Part shown: positions 38,041 to 46,562 of the stretch, piece by piece | Layout of the letters: the number at the start of each line of letters is the position of its first letter | Position numbering within the stretch: the stretch's first letter is position 1 | Assembly: GCA_023400055.1 (NCBI GenBank) | Contig: JAEXFN010000021.1 | Location: 1 to 64,000 of the forward strand | Length of the DNA: 64,000 nucleotides | Source of the DNA: Bacillota bacterium | GTDB lineage: Bacteria > Bacillota > UBA4882 > UBA8346 | Reading direction: 5' to 3' | The notes under the pieces: generated by a model | What the model saw: the letters and a program-made list of their open reading frames with translations, nothing else | Database searches by the model: none | Told to the model about the DNA's origin: nothing | Position numbers and translations under genes: made by a program

Positions 38041-38235
38041 CCTCTGAAAGGATCAAACGATCCCGTACAAGGATGTGACCATCCCTTACACGAATTATGA
38101 TATACCTTACAAGGATCCAAGGCTCCTTTGAAAGGATCATGGCGTCCCTTACAAGGATATCTTTCATCCTAACAAGGACAAAGACCATCCCTGAAGGACC
38201 GAGGACCATCCCTGACATGAGGAGGACGATCCGCC
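38041..38235 (+). repeat. Family B 21-bp array, locus 2
   Basis: About nine units with the pattern CCCTTACAAGGAT, almost all 21 bp apart with one 20-bp unit near 38178-38197. GGAT/ATCC arms repeat. Directly continuous with the family C array before it; same orientation. Confidence 0.88.
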
Positions 38236-38481
38236 GTCCGACGGCGATGATTCCCGCTGGACGGGGAAGGCAGCGGAGTGCAACGCTGACAAAGTCGGGC
38301 GCGGGACTTCGCCGGAAGGTTGATTTTGCAACGGAAACAGCGGGACGCCTGTGGCGGGAAGAAGCCCCTTATTTCCTTGCGGCCAATTTCCGTCCCGGGC
38401 TTGCCATCAATATAAGATAAATTGCGGGGTTCCGGATTGGGCCGGAATGGCGCGCCATTTATCGGTTAGGAGTGCTACTGG
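38236..38481. other. Intergenic region after compound array
   Basis: About 246 bp between the array and the Fe-alcohol dehydrogenase gene. No promoter pair, terminator or coding frame could be assigned firmly. Confidence 0.35.
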
Positions 38482-39633
38482 ATGGATTTTGAATATCATT
38501 TGCCGGTGCGGCTGATCTTCGGCCGCTCCAAATTGAACCGGCTGGGGGAGATCGCCGCCGGGTACGGCCGCAAGGTTTTGCTGGTTACCGGCAAAAACAG
38601 CGCCCGGGTCACCGGCCTGTTGGATAGGACCGTGGACTTGCTGGAAGGGAGCGGTTTGCAGACGGTCGTCTTCGACCGGGTGGAATCCAATCCCTTGACC
38701 ACGACGGTTCAGGCCGGAGCGGAACTGGCCCGGGCCGAGGGCTGCGACGTCGTCGTCGGGCTGGGCGGCGGCAGCGCCCTGGACAGCGCCAAGGGCATCG
38801 CCTTCGCCGCGGTCAATCCCGGTGATATCAGCGAATATATCTTTGGCAAGCCGGGCGCCGGCGCGTTGCCGATCATCGCGGTCACCACCACCGCGGGCAC
38901 CGGCAGCGAGGGGGACAGCCTGGCGGTTTTCACCAATCCGGCGACCCACGATAAGAAGTCGCTCAAGTCGCCTTTCATCTATCCCAAGGTTTCGATCGTC
39001 GATCCGGAGCTGATGACCACGCTGCCGCCGCCGATCATCGCCGCCACCGGCATCGACGTGCTCTGCCACGCCATCGAGGGCTACGTCGCCCGCCGTTCCC
39101 ATCCGCTCAGCGACGCCATGGCCCTGCAGGCCATCGAACTGATCGGCCGGAACCTGCCGGCGGTTTACGAAGACCCCTCCGATCTGGCGGCCTGGGAGCG
39201 GGTGGCCCTGGCCAACACCTTGGGCGGCATGGTCATCGATTGCGCCGGGGTGGCGCTGCTGCACGGCTTGGAACATCCGGTCAGCGGCTTGCTGGACGTG
39301 ACCCACGGCCAGGGGCTGGCCGCCATGCTGTTGCCCTTCATGGAATTCACCGTGGCGGAGGCGGCCGAGAAGTTTTGCGCCATCGCCACGGCGCTCGGGG
39401 AAGCCACCGCCGGGCAGCCGGTGGCGGCCGGAGCGGCCATGAGCATCAGCGCCGTCCGCAAACTGCTGGAACGGGTGAAGCTCACGCCCCGGCTGCGCGA
39501 TCTGGGAGTGACCTGGGAACAGGTGGAATGGCTCTCGGAGAACAGCATGCGCACCATGACTTACGCCCTGAGCAACAATCCCCGGACGGCGGAACTGCAA
39601 GACATCAAGGATCTTTATTTGAAGAGCTTGTGA
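38482..39633 (+). CDS. Iron-containing alcohol dehydrogenase, probable 4-hydroxybutyrate dehydrogenase
   Basis: 383 aa group III Fe-ADH. NAD-binding GLGGGSALD near 93-101; metal ligands Asp192, His196, His261 and His275 in IDVLCHAIEG and HGLEHPVSGLLDVTHG. It lies 60 bp before the GABA aminotransferase, so reduction of succinic semialdehyde to 4-hydroxybutyrate is the most economical reading. Fe-ADH class is certain; substrate inferred. Confidence 0.88.
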   Translation: MDFEYHLPVRLIFGRSKLNRLGEIAAGYGRKVLLVTGKNSARVTGLLDRTVDLLEGSGLQTVVFDRVESNPLTTTVQAGAELARAEGCDVVVGLGGGSALDSAKGIAFAAVNPGDISEYIFGKPGAGALPIIAVTTTAGTGSEGDSLAVFTNPATHDKKSLKSPFIYPKVSIVDPELMTTLPPPIIAATGIDVLCHAIEGYVARRSHPLSDAMALQAIELIGRNLPAVYEDPSDLAAWERVALANTLGGMVIDCAGVALLHGLEHPVSGLLDVTHGQGLAAMLLPFMEFTVAEAAEKFCAIATALGEATAGQPVAAGAAMSISAVRKLLERVKLTPRLRDLGVTWEQVEWLSENSMRTMTYALSNNPRTAELQDIKDLYLKSL

Positions 39634-39693
39634 GACCGGCGGGATGGATCGGGCCGGTCAGCGCTAAATTTGACATATGAAGGTGCATAGCAA

Positions 39694-41040
39694 ATGATAA
39701 GTGAGAAACTCGCCAAGATCGTGACGCCGGAACTGCCGGGTCCGAAATCGCGGGAGCTGATGGGCAAACGCGAGAGCTTCGTGGCCCGGGGCGTCGGCAA
39801 CAGTACCGGAATCTTCGTGGCCGAGGCCGACGGCGCTTTGCTCAAGGACGTTGACGGCAATGTCTTCATCGATTTCGCCGCCGCCATCGGCGTGCAGAAT
39901 GTCGGCCACTGCAATCCGGGAGTGGTCGCGGCCATTCAGGCGCAGGCCGAGAAGTACATCCATCCCTGTTTCCACGTGGGAATGTACGAACCTTATGTGG
40001 CGCTGGCCGAAGAGCTGACCCGGCTGACCCCCGGGAGTTTCGCCAAGAAGGCGATGTTCGCCAACAGCGGCGCCGAAGCGGTCGAGAACGCGGTCAAGAT
40101 CGCCCGGCGTTACACCGGCAAGACGGGGATCCTGTCGTTAGAGAACGCCTTCCACGGCCGGACCTATATGACCATGACTCTCACCAGCAAGGTCAAACCC
40201 TATAAAAACCATTTCGGGCCCTTCTGCCCGGAGACTTTCAAGACGCCTTCCCCCTATTGCTACCGCTGCAGCGTGGGGAGCAGCTATCCCCAGTGCGGCC
40301 TGGCCTGTGTCGAAAAACTGCGCCATCTGTTAAAGACCGAGCTGGCGTCGGACAACATCGCGGCGCTCATCGCCGAGCCGCTGCAGGGCGAGGGCGGCTT
40401 CATCGTCGCTCCGCCGGAGTTTCTTCCGGCGCTGCAGTCACTCTGCCGTGAATACGGGATCGTCTTGGTGATCGATGAGGTCCAGACCGGCTTCGCCCGG
40501 ACCGGCAAGCTTTTCGCCAGCGAGTATTATGATATCGATCCCGATCTGATGACCCTCTCCAAGTCGCTCGGGGCTGGCGTGCCGATCAGCGGCGTGGTCG
40601 GCAAGGCCGAGATCATGGATGCCACCAATCCCGGCGAGATCGGTGGAACCTATGGCGGCAGTCCGTTGGGCTGTGTGGCTGCCCTTGAGGTGATCAAGTT
40701 CATTCAAAAAGAGAATCTGCCGGCCAAAGCGGCCCGGATCGGCGCGATCATGGCGGCCCGGCTGGAACGGATGAAGGAACGGTTCAGCGTCATCGGAGAC
40801 GTCCGGGGGCTGGGCGCGATGCGGGGCGTCGAATTTGTCAAGGACCGCCGGACCAAGGAGCCGGATGCGGCCATCGTCAAGCAGGTCATCGGCTTGGCGC
40901 TGCAACGCGGCTTAATCTTGCTTAACGCCGGCATGCTCGGCAACGTCATCCGCTTCCTGCCGCCGCTGGTGGCTAGCGATGAGCAGGTAGAGATGGCGAT
41001 GGATATTTTGGAAGAGGCGATCGGGCAGTGCGCCGGCTGA
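39694..41040 (+). CDS. gabT: 4-aminobutyrate aminotransferase
   Basis: 448 aa class III aminotransferase. PLP lysine Lys290 in TLSKSLGAG; cofactor-phosphate segment FANSGAEAVENAVKIAR; VIDEVQTGFARTG. The insertion SPYCYRCSVGSSYPQCGLAC, with four cysteines, is common in clostridial GabT relatives. Converts GABA and 2-oxoglutarate to succinic semialdehyde and glutamate, completing the putrescine route started at 27 kb. No strong ribosome site is visible before the ATG. Confidence 0.9.
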   Translation: MISEKLAKIVTPELPGPKSRELMGKRESFVARGVGNSTGIFVAEADGALLKDVDGNVFIDFAAAIGVQNVGHCNPGVVAAIQAQAEKYIHPCFHVGMYEPYVALAEELTRLTPGSFAKKAMFANSGAEAVENAVKIARRYTGKTGILSLENAFHGRTYMTMTLTSKVKPYKNHFGPFCPETFKTPSPYCYRCSVGSSYPQCGLACVEKLRHLLKTELASDNIAALIAEPLQGEGGFIVAPPEFLPALQSLCREYGIVLVIDEVQTGFARTGKLFASEYYDIDPDLMTLSKSLGAGVPISGVVGKAEIMDATNPGEIGGTYGGSPLGCVAALEVIKFIQKENLPAKAARIGAIMAARLERMKERFSVIGDVRGLGAMRGVEFVKDRRTKEPDAAIVKQVIGLALQRGLILLNAGMLGNVIRFLPPLVASDEQVEMAMDILEEAIGQCAG

Positions 41041-41115
41041 TGCGGCGTTATGGAAATGAAAGATTAACCTTAAGAAGAATGAGGGTATAGGGTGGAGGTT
41101 TTTTTGTCGGCCCAC

Positions 41116-41175
41116 GGTTCCGACGGCGGGTTACTTTTGGACCGCCCCAAAAGTAACCAAAAAGGCGCCGGAACC
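41116..41175. repeat. Nested inverted repeat (REP-like)
   Basis: Inner perfect 12-bp arms GGTTACTTTTGG (41129-41140) and CCAAAAGTAACC (41147-41158), outer arms GGTTCCG (41116-41122) and CGGAACC (41169-41175). This GTTACTTTTGG type of dyad occurs as dispersed intergenic repeats in other bacteria; only one copy is seen here. Confidence 0.6.
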
Positions 41176-41529
41176 TACGGATTGCGGACCTCCCTTTATG
41201 CATCCGAGAATCGTCTTCGCCATCCATGGCCTTTTGACTGGCTACCAGGTCATGGCTTTCGAAGTCCCCTTCGTTGGCGACCGCCGTTTTTCATCCACGA
41301 AAAGAGGCGTCGCTCGCCTTCATCCTTGAAGGCGGCGGTGTTCGAGAGTTGGGTGCCTTTATAGATAGACGCCTTAATATCATAATCTCACAAATAGCAC
41401 CCGTCTCCAGGGAGGGAGACGGCGCCGCTTCTTTTCTAGGATGATAAACAGCGGTCGGGGACGGAAGCCTCCACTTGGTTGCCAGTTAGATTGCCATGGA
41501 TGGCGGCGGCATTCTAAAATCCTGGATGA

Positions 41530-41710
41530 ATGAGGAGGCGTTGGAACCTCGGTTCTCAGGGGCAGGACGCCCTAAAGATGAGGCCCCATGGATGGATTAG
41601 GCCGAATCCAAGTGGGCGGATTCCAAAGGGTGTCCCACTACACCCTTTGGTCCTGAGGGTGTGGGAGGTAGGAATAGCCTCCCATCGGCCCTCAGTTCCT
41701 AGCCTGACTT
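41530..41710 (+). ncRNA. Putative structured RNA, possibly IscB-type omega RNA (HEARO) remnant
   Basis: A run of strong helices: GGCGT (41537-41541) with ACGCC (41567-41571) crossing GGGGC (41559-41563) with GCCCC (41583-41587), a pseudoknot; GAAC/GTTC tetraloop hairpin at 41544-41555; TGGATT/AATCCA at 41593-41610; a perfect 11-bp hairpin at 41623-41650; CTGAGGG/CCCTCAG (41653-41695) enclosing TGGGAGG/CCTCCCA. The density is far above neighbouring DNA. The layout is reminiscent of transposon-associated guide RNAs, but no nuclease gene is next to it. Identity is tentative. Confidence 0.4.
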
Positions 41711-41766
41711 AACCTTGCTAGCTTAGCTCCCAAATCTACTTATCACGACTAAAAGAAAGGATCGCA

Positions 41767-42996
41767 ATGGCAGTTCGTTGTGGCGATATTATCAATCTAC
41801 CCGTTTTAAAAAAGATCCGGCTGGTGGCGGGGGGAGCAGGGCTGGACCGCAATGTCCGCTGGGTTTACGCGGTCGAGGTGTTGGAGGATGCCTTGCAGGT
41901 TTCAACCTGGCTCAACGGCGGCGAGTTACTGTTTTTGACCGGAGTCGGCCTGAAGGAGGAAGCCCGGCAGTTGCCGGAGCTGATCCGCAGCGTGGCGACG
42001 AAGAACATCGCCGGGCTGGTCGTCTTCACCGGACCGTATATCAAGAGCGTCGCTCCGGCCGCCGCGGCGGTCGCCGACGAGCTCGGGATTCCGCTCTTCG
42101 AGTTGCCGTGGGAAGTCAAGCTGGTCGAGGTCACCCACGAAATCTGCAGCGCCATCATCATGAAGGAGATGGAGGAGCGTTCGCTCCATAACTTGCTGGA
42201 GAATATCCTGTTCAGCCATTTCGGCTCCTCCGATAACTTCACGCAGGTCACCGCGATGTATGGCTATAATTTGAGCGAGCCGCACCGCGTGCTCATCGCC
42301 GATCTCGATGATTTCGAGATCTTCTTGAAGAGCCAAGGTATCCGCCGCGAGCCGGAAGTGATCGAGCTAAAACTGCGGTTTCAGAAAGTGGTTCAGAGCG
42401 CCCTAGCGAAATACAACCTGAAGGCCCTGTTCATGCCGCGCAGTGATTCGATCATCATTTTGCTGCCGGTCGGTGTGGGGGATGATACGACCGTCGATAA
42501 ACTGGTCGGCCAGATCCGCAAAGGCGTCGCCGAGCGCTTGCAGCTCACGGTCAGCGTAGGCGTAGGCAACTGCTACCGGGAACTGCAGGCCATGAAGAAA
42601 AGCTTACACCAGGCGGAACAGGCCCTGCGCGTCGCCAAGCTGAACCGGACCAAAAACGCGACCCGTTTCTATCAAAACCTCGGCATCTACCGGATCCTGT
42701 TGAGCTACGACAACCGTCAGGAGCTGGAGCAGATTTTCCAGGAATCGCTGGGCGAACTGGTTCAGTACGATCGCTTGAACGGCAGCGATTTGGTGGGCAC
42801 CCTGGAGGTCTTCCTGGAGGAACAGGGCAATCAGATCACCACCGCCCGCCGGCTGTTCATCCACCGCAATACCCTGGCCTACCGGCTACAGAAGATCGAA
42901 ACCATTTCCGGTTTTAAGATCAATAACGCCGAAGACTGTTTCAACCTGCAACTGGCCTTGAAGATCGGCAAACTGCTGGAGCAGGTCACTCCATGA
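41767..42996 (+). CDS. PucR family transcriptional regulator
   Basis: 409 aa. N-terminal PucR sensory domain (LPVLKKIRLVAGGAGLDRNVRWVY), a central GGDEF-like region without the catalytic signature, and a C-terminal PucR-type HTH (QITTARRLFIHRNTLAYRLQKIETISG). Regulators of this type control purine, GABA and amine catabolism. It follows the polyamine/GABA genes in the same direction and is the natural candidate to regulate them. AAAGGATCG precedes the ATG. Confidence 0.9.
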   Translation: MAVRCGDIINLPVLKKIRLVAGGAGLDRNVRWVYAVEVLEDALQVSTWLNGGELLFLTGVGLKEEARQLPELIRSVATKNIAGLVVFTGPYIKSVAPAAAAVADELGIPLFELPWEVKLVEVTHEICSAIIMKEMEERSLHNLLENILFSHFGSSDNFTQVTAMYGYNLSEPHRVLIADLDDFEIFLKSQGIRREPEVIELKLRFQKVVQSALAKYNLKALFMPRSDSIIILLPVGVGDDTTVDKLVGQIRKGVAERLQLTVSVGVGNCYRELQAMKKSLHQAEQALRVAKLNRTKNATRFYQNLGIYRILLSYDNRQELEQIFQESLGELVQYDRLNGSDLVGTLEVFLEEQGNQITTARRLFIHRNTLAYRLQKIETISGFKINNAEDCFNLQLALKIGKLLEQVTP

Positions 42997-43194
42997 GATT
43001 TTGAACGAAAGATAAGGTTGGGGACGACCATGGACTGCCGGGACAGGTTCCGGAGCACCAGCCGCCCGGACGGGATCCGGACGGTTTTTTGGTGTCGATT
43101 TCAGAATGGTCTGAGTTGGTTCGGGAATGCTCTTTTTTAATAATATTTGTGGACCGGCAGGAAATTTTGAAAGGAACTCGAAATGAATATGTAG

Positions 43195-43206
43195 ATTGTC
43201 GACAAT
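43195..43206. promoter_or_regulatory. GntR operator at its own gene
   Basis: Perfect palindrome ATTGTCGACAAT 24 bp before the GntR start codon. The same core recurs at 44097-44112, upstream of the adjacent transport operon. Confidence 0.75.
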
Positions 43207-43229
43207 ATTTCGAATGGGAGTTTTGGATA

Positions 43230-43949
43230 ATGACCGATTTCAGTCCTCCGAAAAGCAATTTGCTGCATATTGAAGTGATCAACGCAATCATTAACGCCAT
43301 CGTTTCGGGCGCGTTAAAGCCGGGCGACCGCATCATCGAACAGCATATCGCCGAGCAGATGCAGATCAGCCGCGCGCCGGTCCGGGAGGCCATTCGCGAA
43401 CTGGTGGCCCAGGATATTATCAAATTTATGCCGCGCAAAGGCGCTTATATCGCACCGCTCAATCCTAAGAACATTCAGGAAGTTTATCTGTTGCGCAGCT
43501 GCCTGGAAGGGTTGGCGGCCCGCCTGGCCACCGATCTGTTGACCGAGGCTGATTTGAGCCAGTTATATTTGTTCAGCCTCAAAATGGGCGAAGCGACCCT
43601 GAAGAATGACGCAGCGGCTTTTATCGAATCGGACCTCGCATTTCACGACTTGGTCTGCCATCGCTGCGGGCACGCCCAGCTGATCAAGATGATCGAGGGA
43701 GTCCGTATTCAGACGCGGCTTTATATGGTCATGTCCAAATGGAATCTGGTGGCCCACTCGCAGCTGAACCGGGAAATGAATGCCCATCAGCCGATCTTGG
43801 ACGCCTTTCGCGAGCGGGATCAGGAAGCGGCCGAAAAAGTGATGCGGACGCATATTGTCGCGGCCGGCGATTTACTGCTGGAACATTTGGTCGAGGCCAA
43901 ACGGAATCCCGGGGACGATTCCGGACAATCCAGAAGCGCTGTGGTGTGA
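43230..43949 (+). CDS. GntR family regulator, FCD (FadR) subfamily
   Basis: 239 aa. N-terminal winged HTH (ALKPGDRIIEQHIAEQMQIS, RAPVREAIREL) and a C-terminal all-helical FCD ligand domain with metal-site candidates DLAFHDLVCH and AHQPILDAF. ATG at 43230 follows GGGAG and leaves the operator in the leader; the longer frame from 43089 would include it in coding sequence. It probably represses the transporter and acid-sugar operon at 44.2-53.5 kb and itself. Confidence 0.92.
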   Translation: MTDFSPPKSNLLHIEVINAIINAIVSGALKPGDRIIEQHIAEQMQISRAPVREAIRELVAQDIIKFMPRKGAYIAPLNPKNIQEVYLLRSCLEGLAARLATDLLTEADLSQLYLFSLKMGEATLKNDAAAFIESDLAFHDLVCHRCGHAQLIKMIEGVRIQTRLYMVMSKWNLVAHSQLNREMNAHQPILDAFRERDQEAAEKVMRTHIVAAGDLLLEHLVEAKRNPGDDSGQSRSAVV

Positions 43950-43970
43950 ACGGATAATTTTCTTACGACG

Positions 43971-44002
43971 CTCTTCCCGGCTAATTTTTAGCCTGGGAAG
44001 AG
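43971..44002. terminator. Strong hairpin after the GntR gene
   Basis: Arms CTCTTCCCGGCTA (43971-43983) and TAGCCTGGGAAGAG (43989-44002) around an AT-rich loop. It lies 22 bp after the stop. No T run follows on the plus strand, so it may be a transcript-end stabiliser rather than a classical terminator. Confidence 0.5.
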
Positions 44003-44096
44003 AAAAATCCAGCTCCATTAAAATAAAAGGGATGGGTTAATTCGGGTGATTACCGGATATTGATTTGCTGGAGATTTTTTTTTGCAACACCTCTGA

Positions 44097-44112
44097 CGAT
44101 TGTCGACAATCG
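44097..44112. promoter_or_regulatory. GntR operator upstream of the transport operon
   Basis: Perfect 16-bp palindrome CGATTGTCGACAATCG, 135 bp before the binding-protein start. It shares the 12-bp core ATTGTCGACAAT with the site upstream of the gntR gene, implying one regulator for both. Confidence 0.8.
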
Positions 44113-44246
44113 CCAATAAACCGACTGGGCGATCGTAAGATAAAACCCATCCATATGTAAAGAAGTACGTCATAAGGGGGGATGAAGCGCAAAGATCCGT
44201 TCATGAGTTTGGCAAAGAGCTACCAAATCAATAGGGAGGGAAAAAC

Positions 44247-45554
44247 ATGTTGAAGAAAATGTCAATGTTCAGTCTGTTCGTGCTGGTGCTGATCTTCACC
44301 GCCCAAACTTTTGCCGCGCCGGCGGTCATTACATTCCTTTCTCCGGAGACCGACCCCAGTTCAATTAAAGTAGACAACAATATTATCGCCGCTTTCGAAA
44401 AAACCCACCCTGGCGTGCAAGTGAAATTGACCCATGCCAATTTGAACGATGTTCTGCCCAAATTATCGGCGATGCTGCGGGCGGGAACCGCTCCCGATTT
44501 GGCCTATAGTTCGCCGAAATTTGTACCGCCCCTGGTCGATCAAGGCCAATTGGTGCCGATGGATGATGTCTTTAAGAAATTGGGCGACATTCCGCGCAAA
44601 TTTGTGACCATCAACAGCAAACACCGGATTTATGATATTCCGGCGGCGCAAGAGGTCCGACTCTTATATTATCGGAAGGACCTGTTTGCGGCGGCGGGAA
44701 TCAAGCCGCCGACCACGTTTGACGAATGGCTGAAAGCAGCGAAGGCTTTAACCTTGGATACCAATAATGACGGCAAAATCGATCAATATGGCATATCCAT
44801 CACCGGTGCTCCTCCGGAAGTCAGCTACGATTTCTCCTGTTTCTTGTGGGCCAATGGCGCCGAATTATTCGATTCCAAGCTAAAAGTGGCGGTTGATTCC
44901 CCAAAGGCGATTGAAGCCTTGGAATTCTTAGGGAAGCTCAAAGAGTTTGCTCCGCCGGGAGTGGCCAATACTACATATAAAGATGTTTCCGTGAATTTCG
45001 CCAATGGTTTGGTGGCGATGGCGGTTTACCCGGGACGGATGTTGCTGAATATCGATCGTTACAACCCCAGTCTGGCTTCGAAAGTCGGCATCGTGCCGGT
45101 CCCCTACGGCCCCGGAAATAACAATAAAAAACCGCTCACGCACACCGCGATCAATAATTTTATCATCTTTAAAACTTCCAAAAATGTTGCGGCAGCCAAG
45201 GAATTTGTGACTTTCTACATGCAAGACAAACAATACTTGGATTTCCTGGTCGGTTCCGCGCCCGGGCACAGCTTGCCGGTACGCAACGGTTGGCTGAATA
45301 ATCCGGATTATTTCGCGCATCCGGCCATTGCCAAGTGGAAGGACCTTGTTAAAGCATCCATGGATTATTCATTCAAATACGGAACCGATTTTCTCTTCCG
45401 CCATCCCGGCGTCGTCGATCCTTATGTGGGCAGGGCTACGGCCGATCCGGTATTTTCGCGGGAAATGAATCGCTATTTAGCGGGAGAGACCACTGCAAAA
45501 CAAGCGCTTACAACCACGGCGGACGCGTGGCGCGATATGTTCGGCATTAAATAA
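44247..45554 (+). CDS. ABC transporter extracytoplasmic binding protein (CUT1)
   Basis: 435 aa SBP_bac_1 protein. Signal peptide MLKKMSMFSLFVLVLIFTAQ with cleavage near TFA-AP; no lipobox cysteine. FEKTHPGVQVKLTHANLNDV, VRLLYYRKDLFAAAGIKPP and PTTFDEWLKAAKAL are typical. Given the downstream PdxA2/kinase genes, the ligand is probably an acid sugar or its precursor (inference). Base composition looks somewhat AT-richer than the enzyme genes downstream. GGAGGG precedes the ATG. Confidence 0.9.
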   Translation: MLKKMSMFSLFVLVLIFTAQTFAAPAVITFLSPETDPSSIKVDNNIIAAFEKTHPGVQVKLTHANLNDVLPKLSAMLRAGTAPDLAYSSPKFVPPLVDQGQLVPMDDVFKKLGDIPRKFVTINSKHRIYDIPAAQEVRLLYYRKDLFAAAGIKPPTTFDEWLKAAKALTLDTNNDGKIDQYGISITGAPPEVSYDFSCFLWANGAELFDSKLKVAVDSPKAIEALEFLGKLKEFAPPGVANTTYKDVSVNFANGLVAMAVYPGRMLLNIDRYNPSLASKVGIVPVPYGPGNNNKKPLTHTAINNFIIFKTSKNVAAAKEFVTFYMQDKQYLDFLVGSAPGHSLPVRNGWLNNPDYFAHPAIAKWKDLVKASMDYSFKYGTDFLFRHPGVVDPYVGRATADPVFSREMNRYLAGETTAKQALTTTADAWRDMFGIK

Positions 45555-45631
45555 GTCATTTAATGATAGATTGTTCATTCGACCGATCAACAGAATGGAA
45601 TAATATCCATGCGGACCGAAGATCAGAAAAA

Positions 45632-45660
45632 GGGATCGGGCATTTCTAATGCCCGATCCC
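45632..45660 (+). other. Intercistronic hairpin between binding protein and permease genes
   Basis: Perfect 13-bp arms GGGATCGGGCATT (45632-45644) and AATGCCCGATCCC (45648-45660) with loop TCT. No T run. Same position as hairpins in the other two CUT1 operons but unrelated in sequence. Confidence 0.85.
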
Positions 45661-45677
45661 ATAATGGGGTGTATGCA

Positions 45678-46559
45678 GTGTATAAAAAGGATCAGCTCAT
45701 CGGGGTTGCGTTTTTAATACCAGCTTTAATCTTTATGGCGATTTTGATTCTGTATCCCTTGATCAACGCTTTTTACTTGAGCTTCTACCGGCAACTGATC
45801 TATGAAACGCAAGGAGTGTATGTCGGTTTTCAAAACTATCTGAAAATTCTCAGTGGACCCGATTTCTGGCAGGCATTATACTTGAGCCTCGTCTGGACAG
45901 TCACGACCATCGCCGGGCAAGTCGTAATCGGAGTGATCGCCGCGCTTATTTTACACGTCGATTTTAAGGGACGCGGTTTGGCCCGGGCTTTCGTGATGTT
46001 GCCTTTTTTTATGCCGACCGTTGCCGTGACCTTGATGTGGAAGTGGCTGTTGAATGAGCAGTATGGCTTTGTCAATTACTTATTATCGTCATTGCATGTC
46101 ATCGAAAAGCCCATCAGCTGGCTGGGAACGCCCTCCCTGGCCATGGCCTCCATCGTTTTTATCGGCATCTGGCGGTATTTCCCGTTTGTTTCGATTAATG
46201 TGCTGTCGCGACTGCAAACCATCCAACAGGAATTATACGAGGCCGCCAGCATCGACGGGGCGAATTCCTGGAAAAAGTTTTGGTATATCACGTTCCCGGA
46301 GATCCAAGGCGTTTTAGCGGTCGTGATTTTGCTGCGCAGCCTGTTTATGTTTAACAAGGTGGACATCATTCTGCTTTTAACCAAGGGCGGTCCGGGCACC
46401 AGCACGCTGACGCTGCCGGTGCAGGCTTACAGTTATGCGTTCGAAGGGATGCAGCTCGGCAGAGGTTCGGCGGATGCGATCGTTCAATTCTTTATCGTTT
46501 TGGCATTTATCCTCGTTTATATCAAGGGTACTGGCAAGTCAAAGGAAGGGAGGGTTTAA
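45678..46559 (+). CDS. ABC sugar transporter permease (MalF type)
   Basis: 293 aa, six predicted helices beginning LIGVAFLIPALIFMAILILYP. EAA loop: ELYEAASIDGANSWKKFWYITFP. I choose the GTG at 45678, about 9 bases after GGGG at 45666-45669; a longer frame from 45609 would run through the intercistronic hairpin and is unlikely. Confidence 0.88.
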   Translation: MYKKDQLIGVAFLIPALIFMAILILYPLINAFYLSFYRQLIYETQGVYVGFQNYLKILSGPDFWQALYLSLVWTVTTIAGQVVIGVIAALILHVDFKGRGLARAFVMLPFFMPTVAVTLMWKWLLNEQYGFVNYLLSSLHVIEKPISWLGTPSLAMASIVFIGIWRYFPFVSINVLSRLQTIQQELYEAASIDGANSWKKFWYITFPEIQGVLAVVILLRSLFMFNKVDIILLLTKGGPGTSTLTLPVQAYSYAFEGMQLGRGSADAIVQFFIVLAFILVYIKGTGKSKEGRV

Positions 46560-46562
46560 ATC

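Larger units (their letters stand above)
41041..41766. other. 726-bp intergenic region with structured elements
   Basis: No gene. Contains a long hairpin at 41116-41175 and a densely structured stretch at 41530-41710 (both listed separately), plus a small hairpin near 41403-41425. Open frames here lack ribosome sites and are low-complexity, so they are not called. PucR follows. Confidence 0.6.

Noticed and set aside
37829..38218. Open frames on both strands in the compound arrays, with heptad-like products
   Set aside because: Products change with strand and frame and lack starts with ribosome sites; explained by 21-bp periodicity.
41092..41364. 90-codon open frame in the intergenic region after gabT
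   Set aside because: Runs through an inverted repeat, lacks a ribosome site and has no recognisable protein features.
41530..41710. Intact IS200/IS605 or IscB element
   Set aside because: Only a possible RNA part is seen; no tnpA, tnpB or iscB coding remnant could be recognised nearby.
45609..45677. N-terminal extension of the permease at 45.7 kb
   Set aside because: Would encode through a perfect 13-bp intercistronic hairpin; a GTG with a ribosome site lies downstream.
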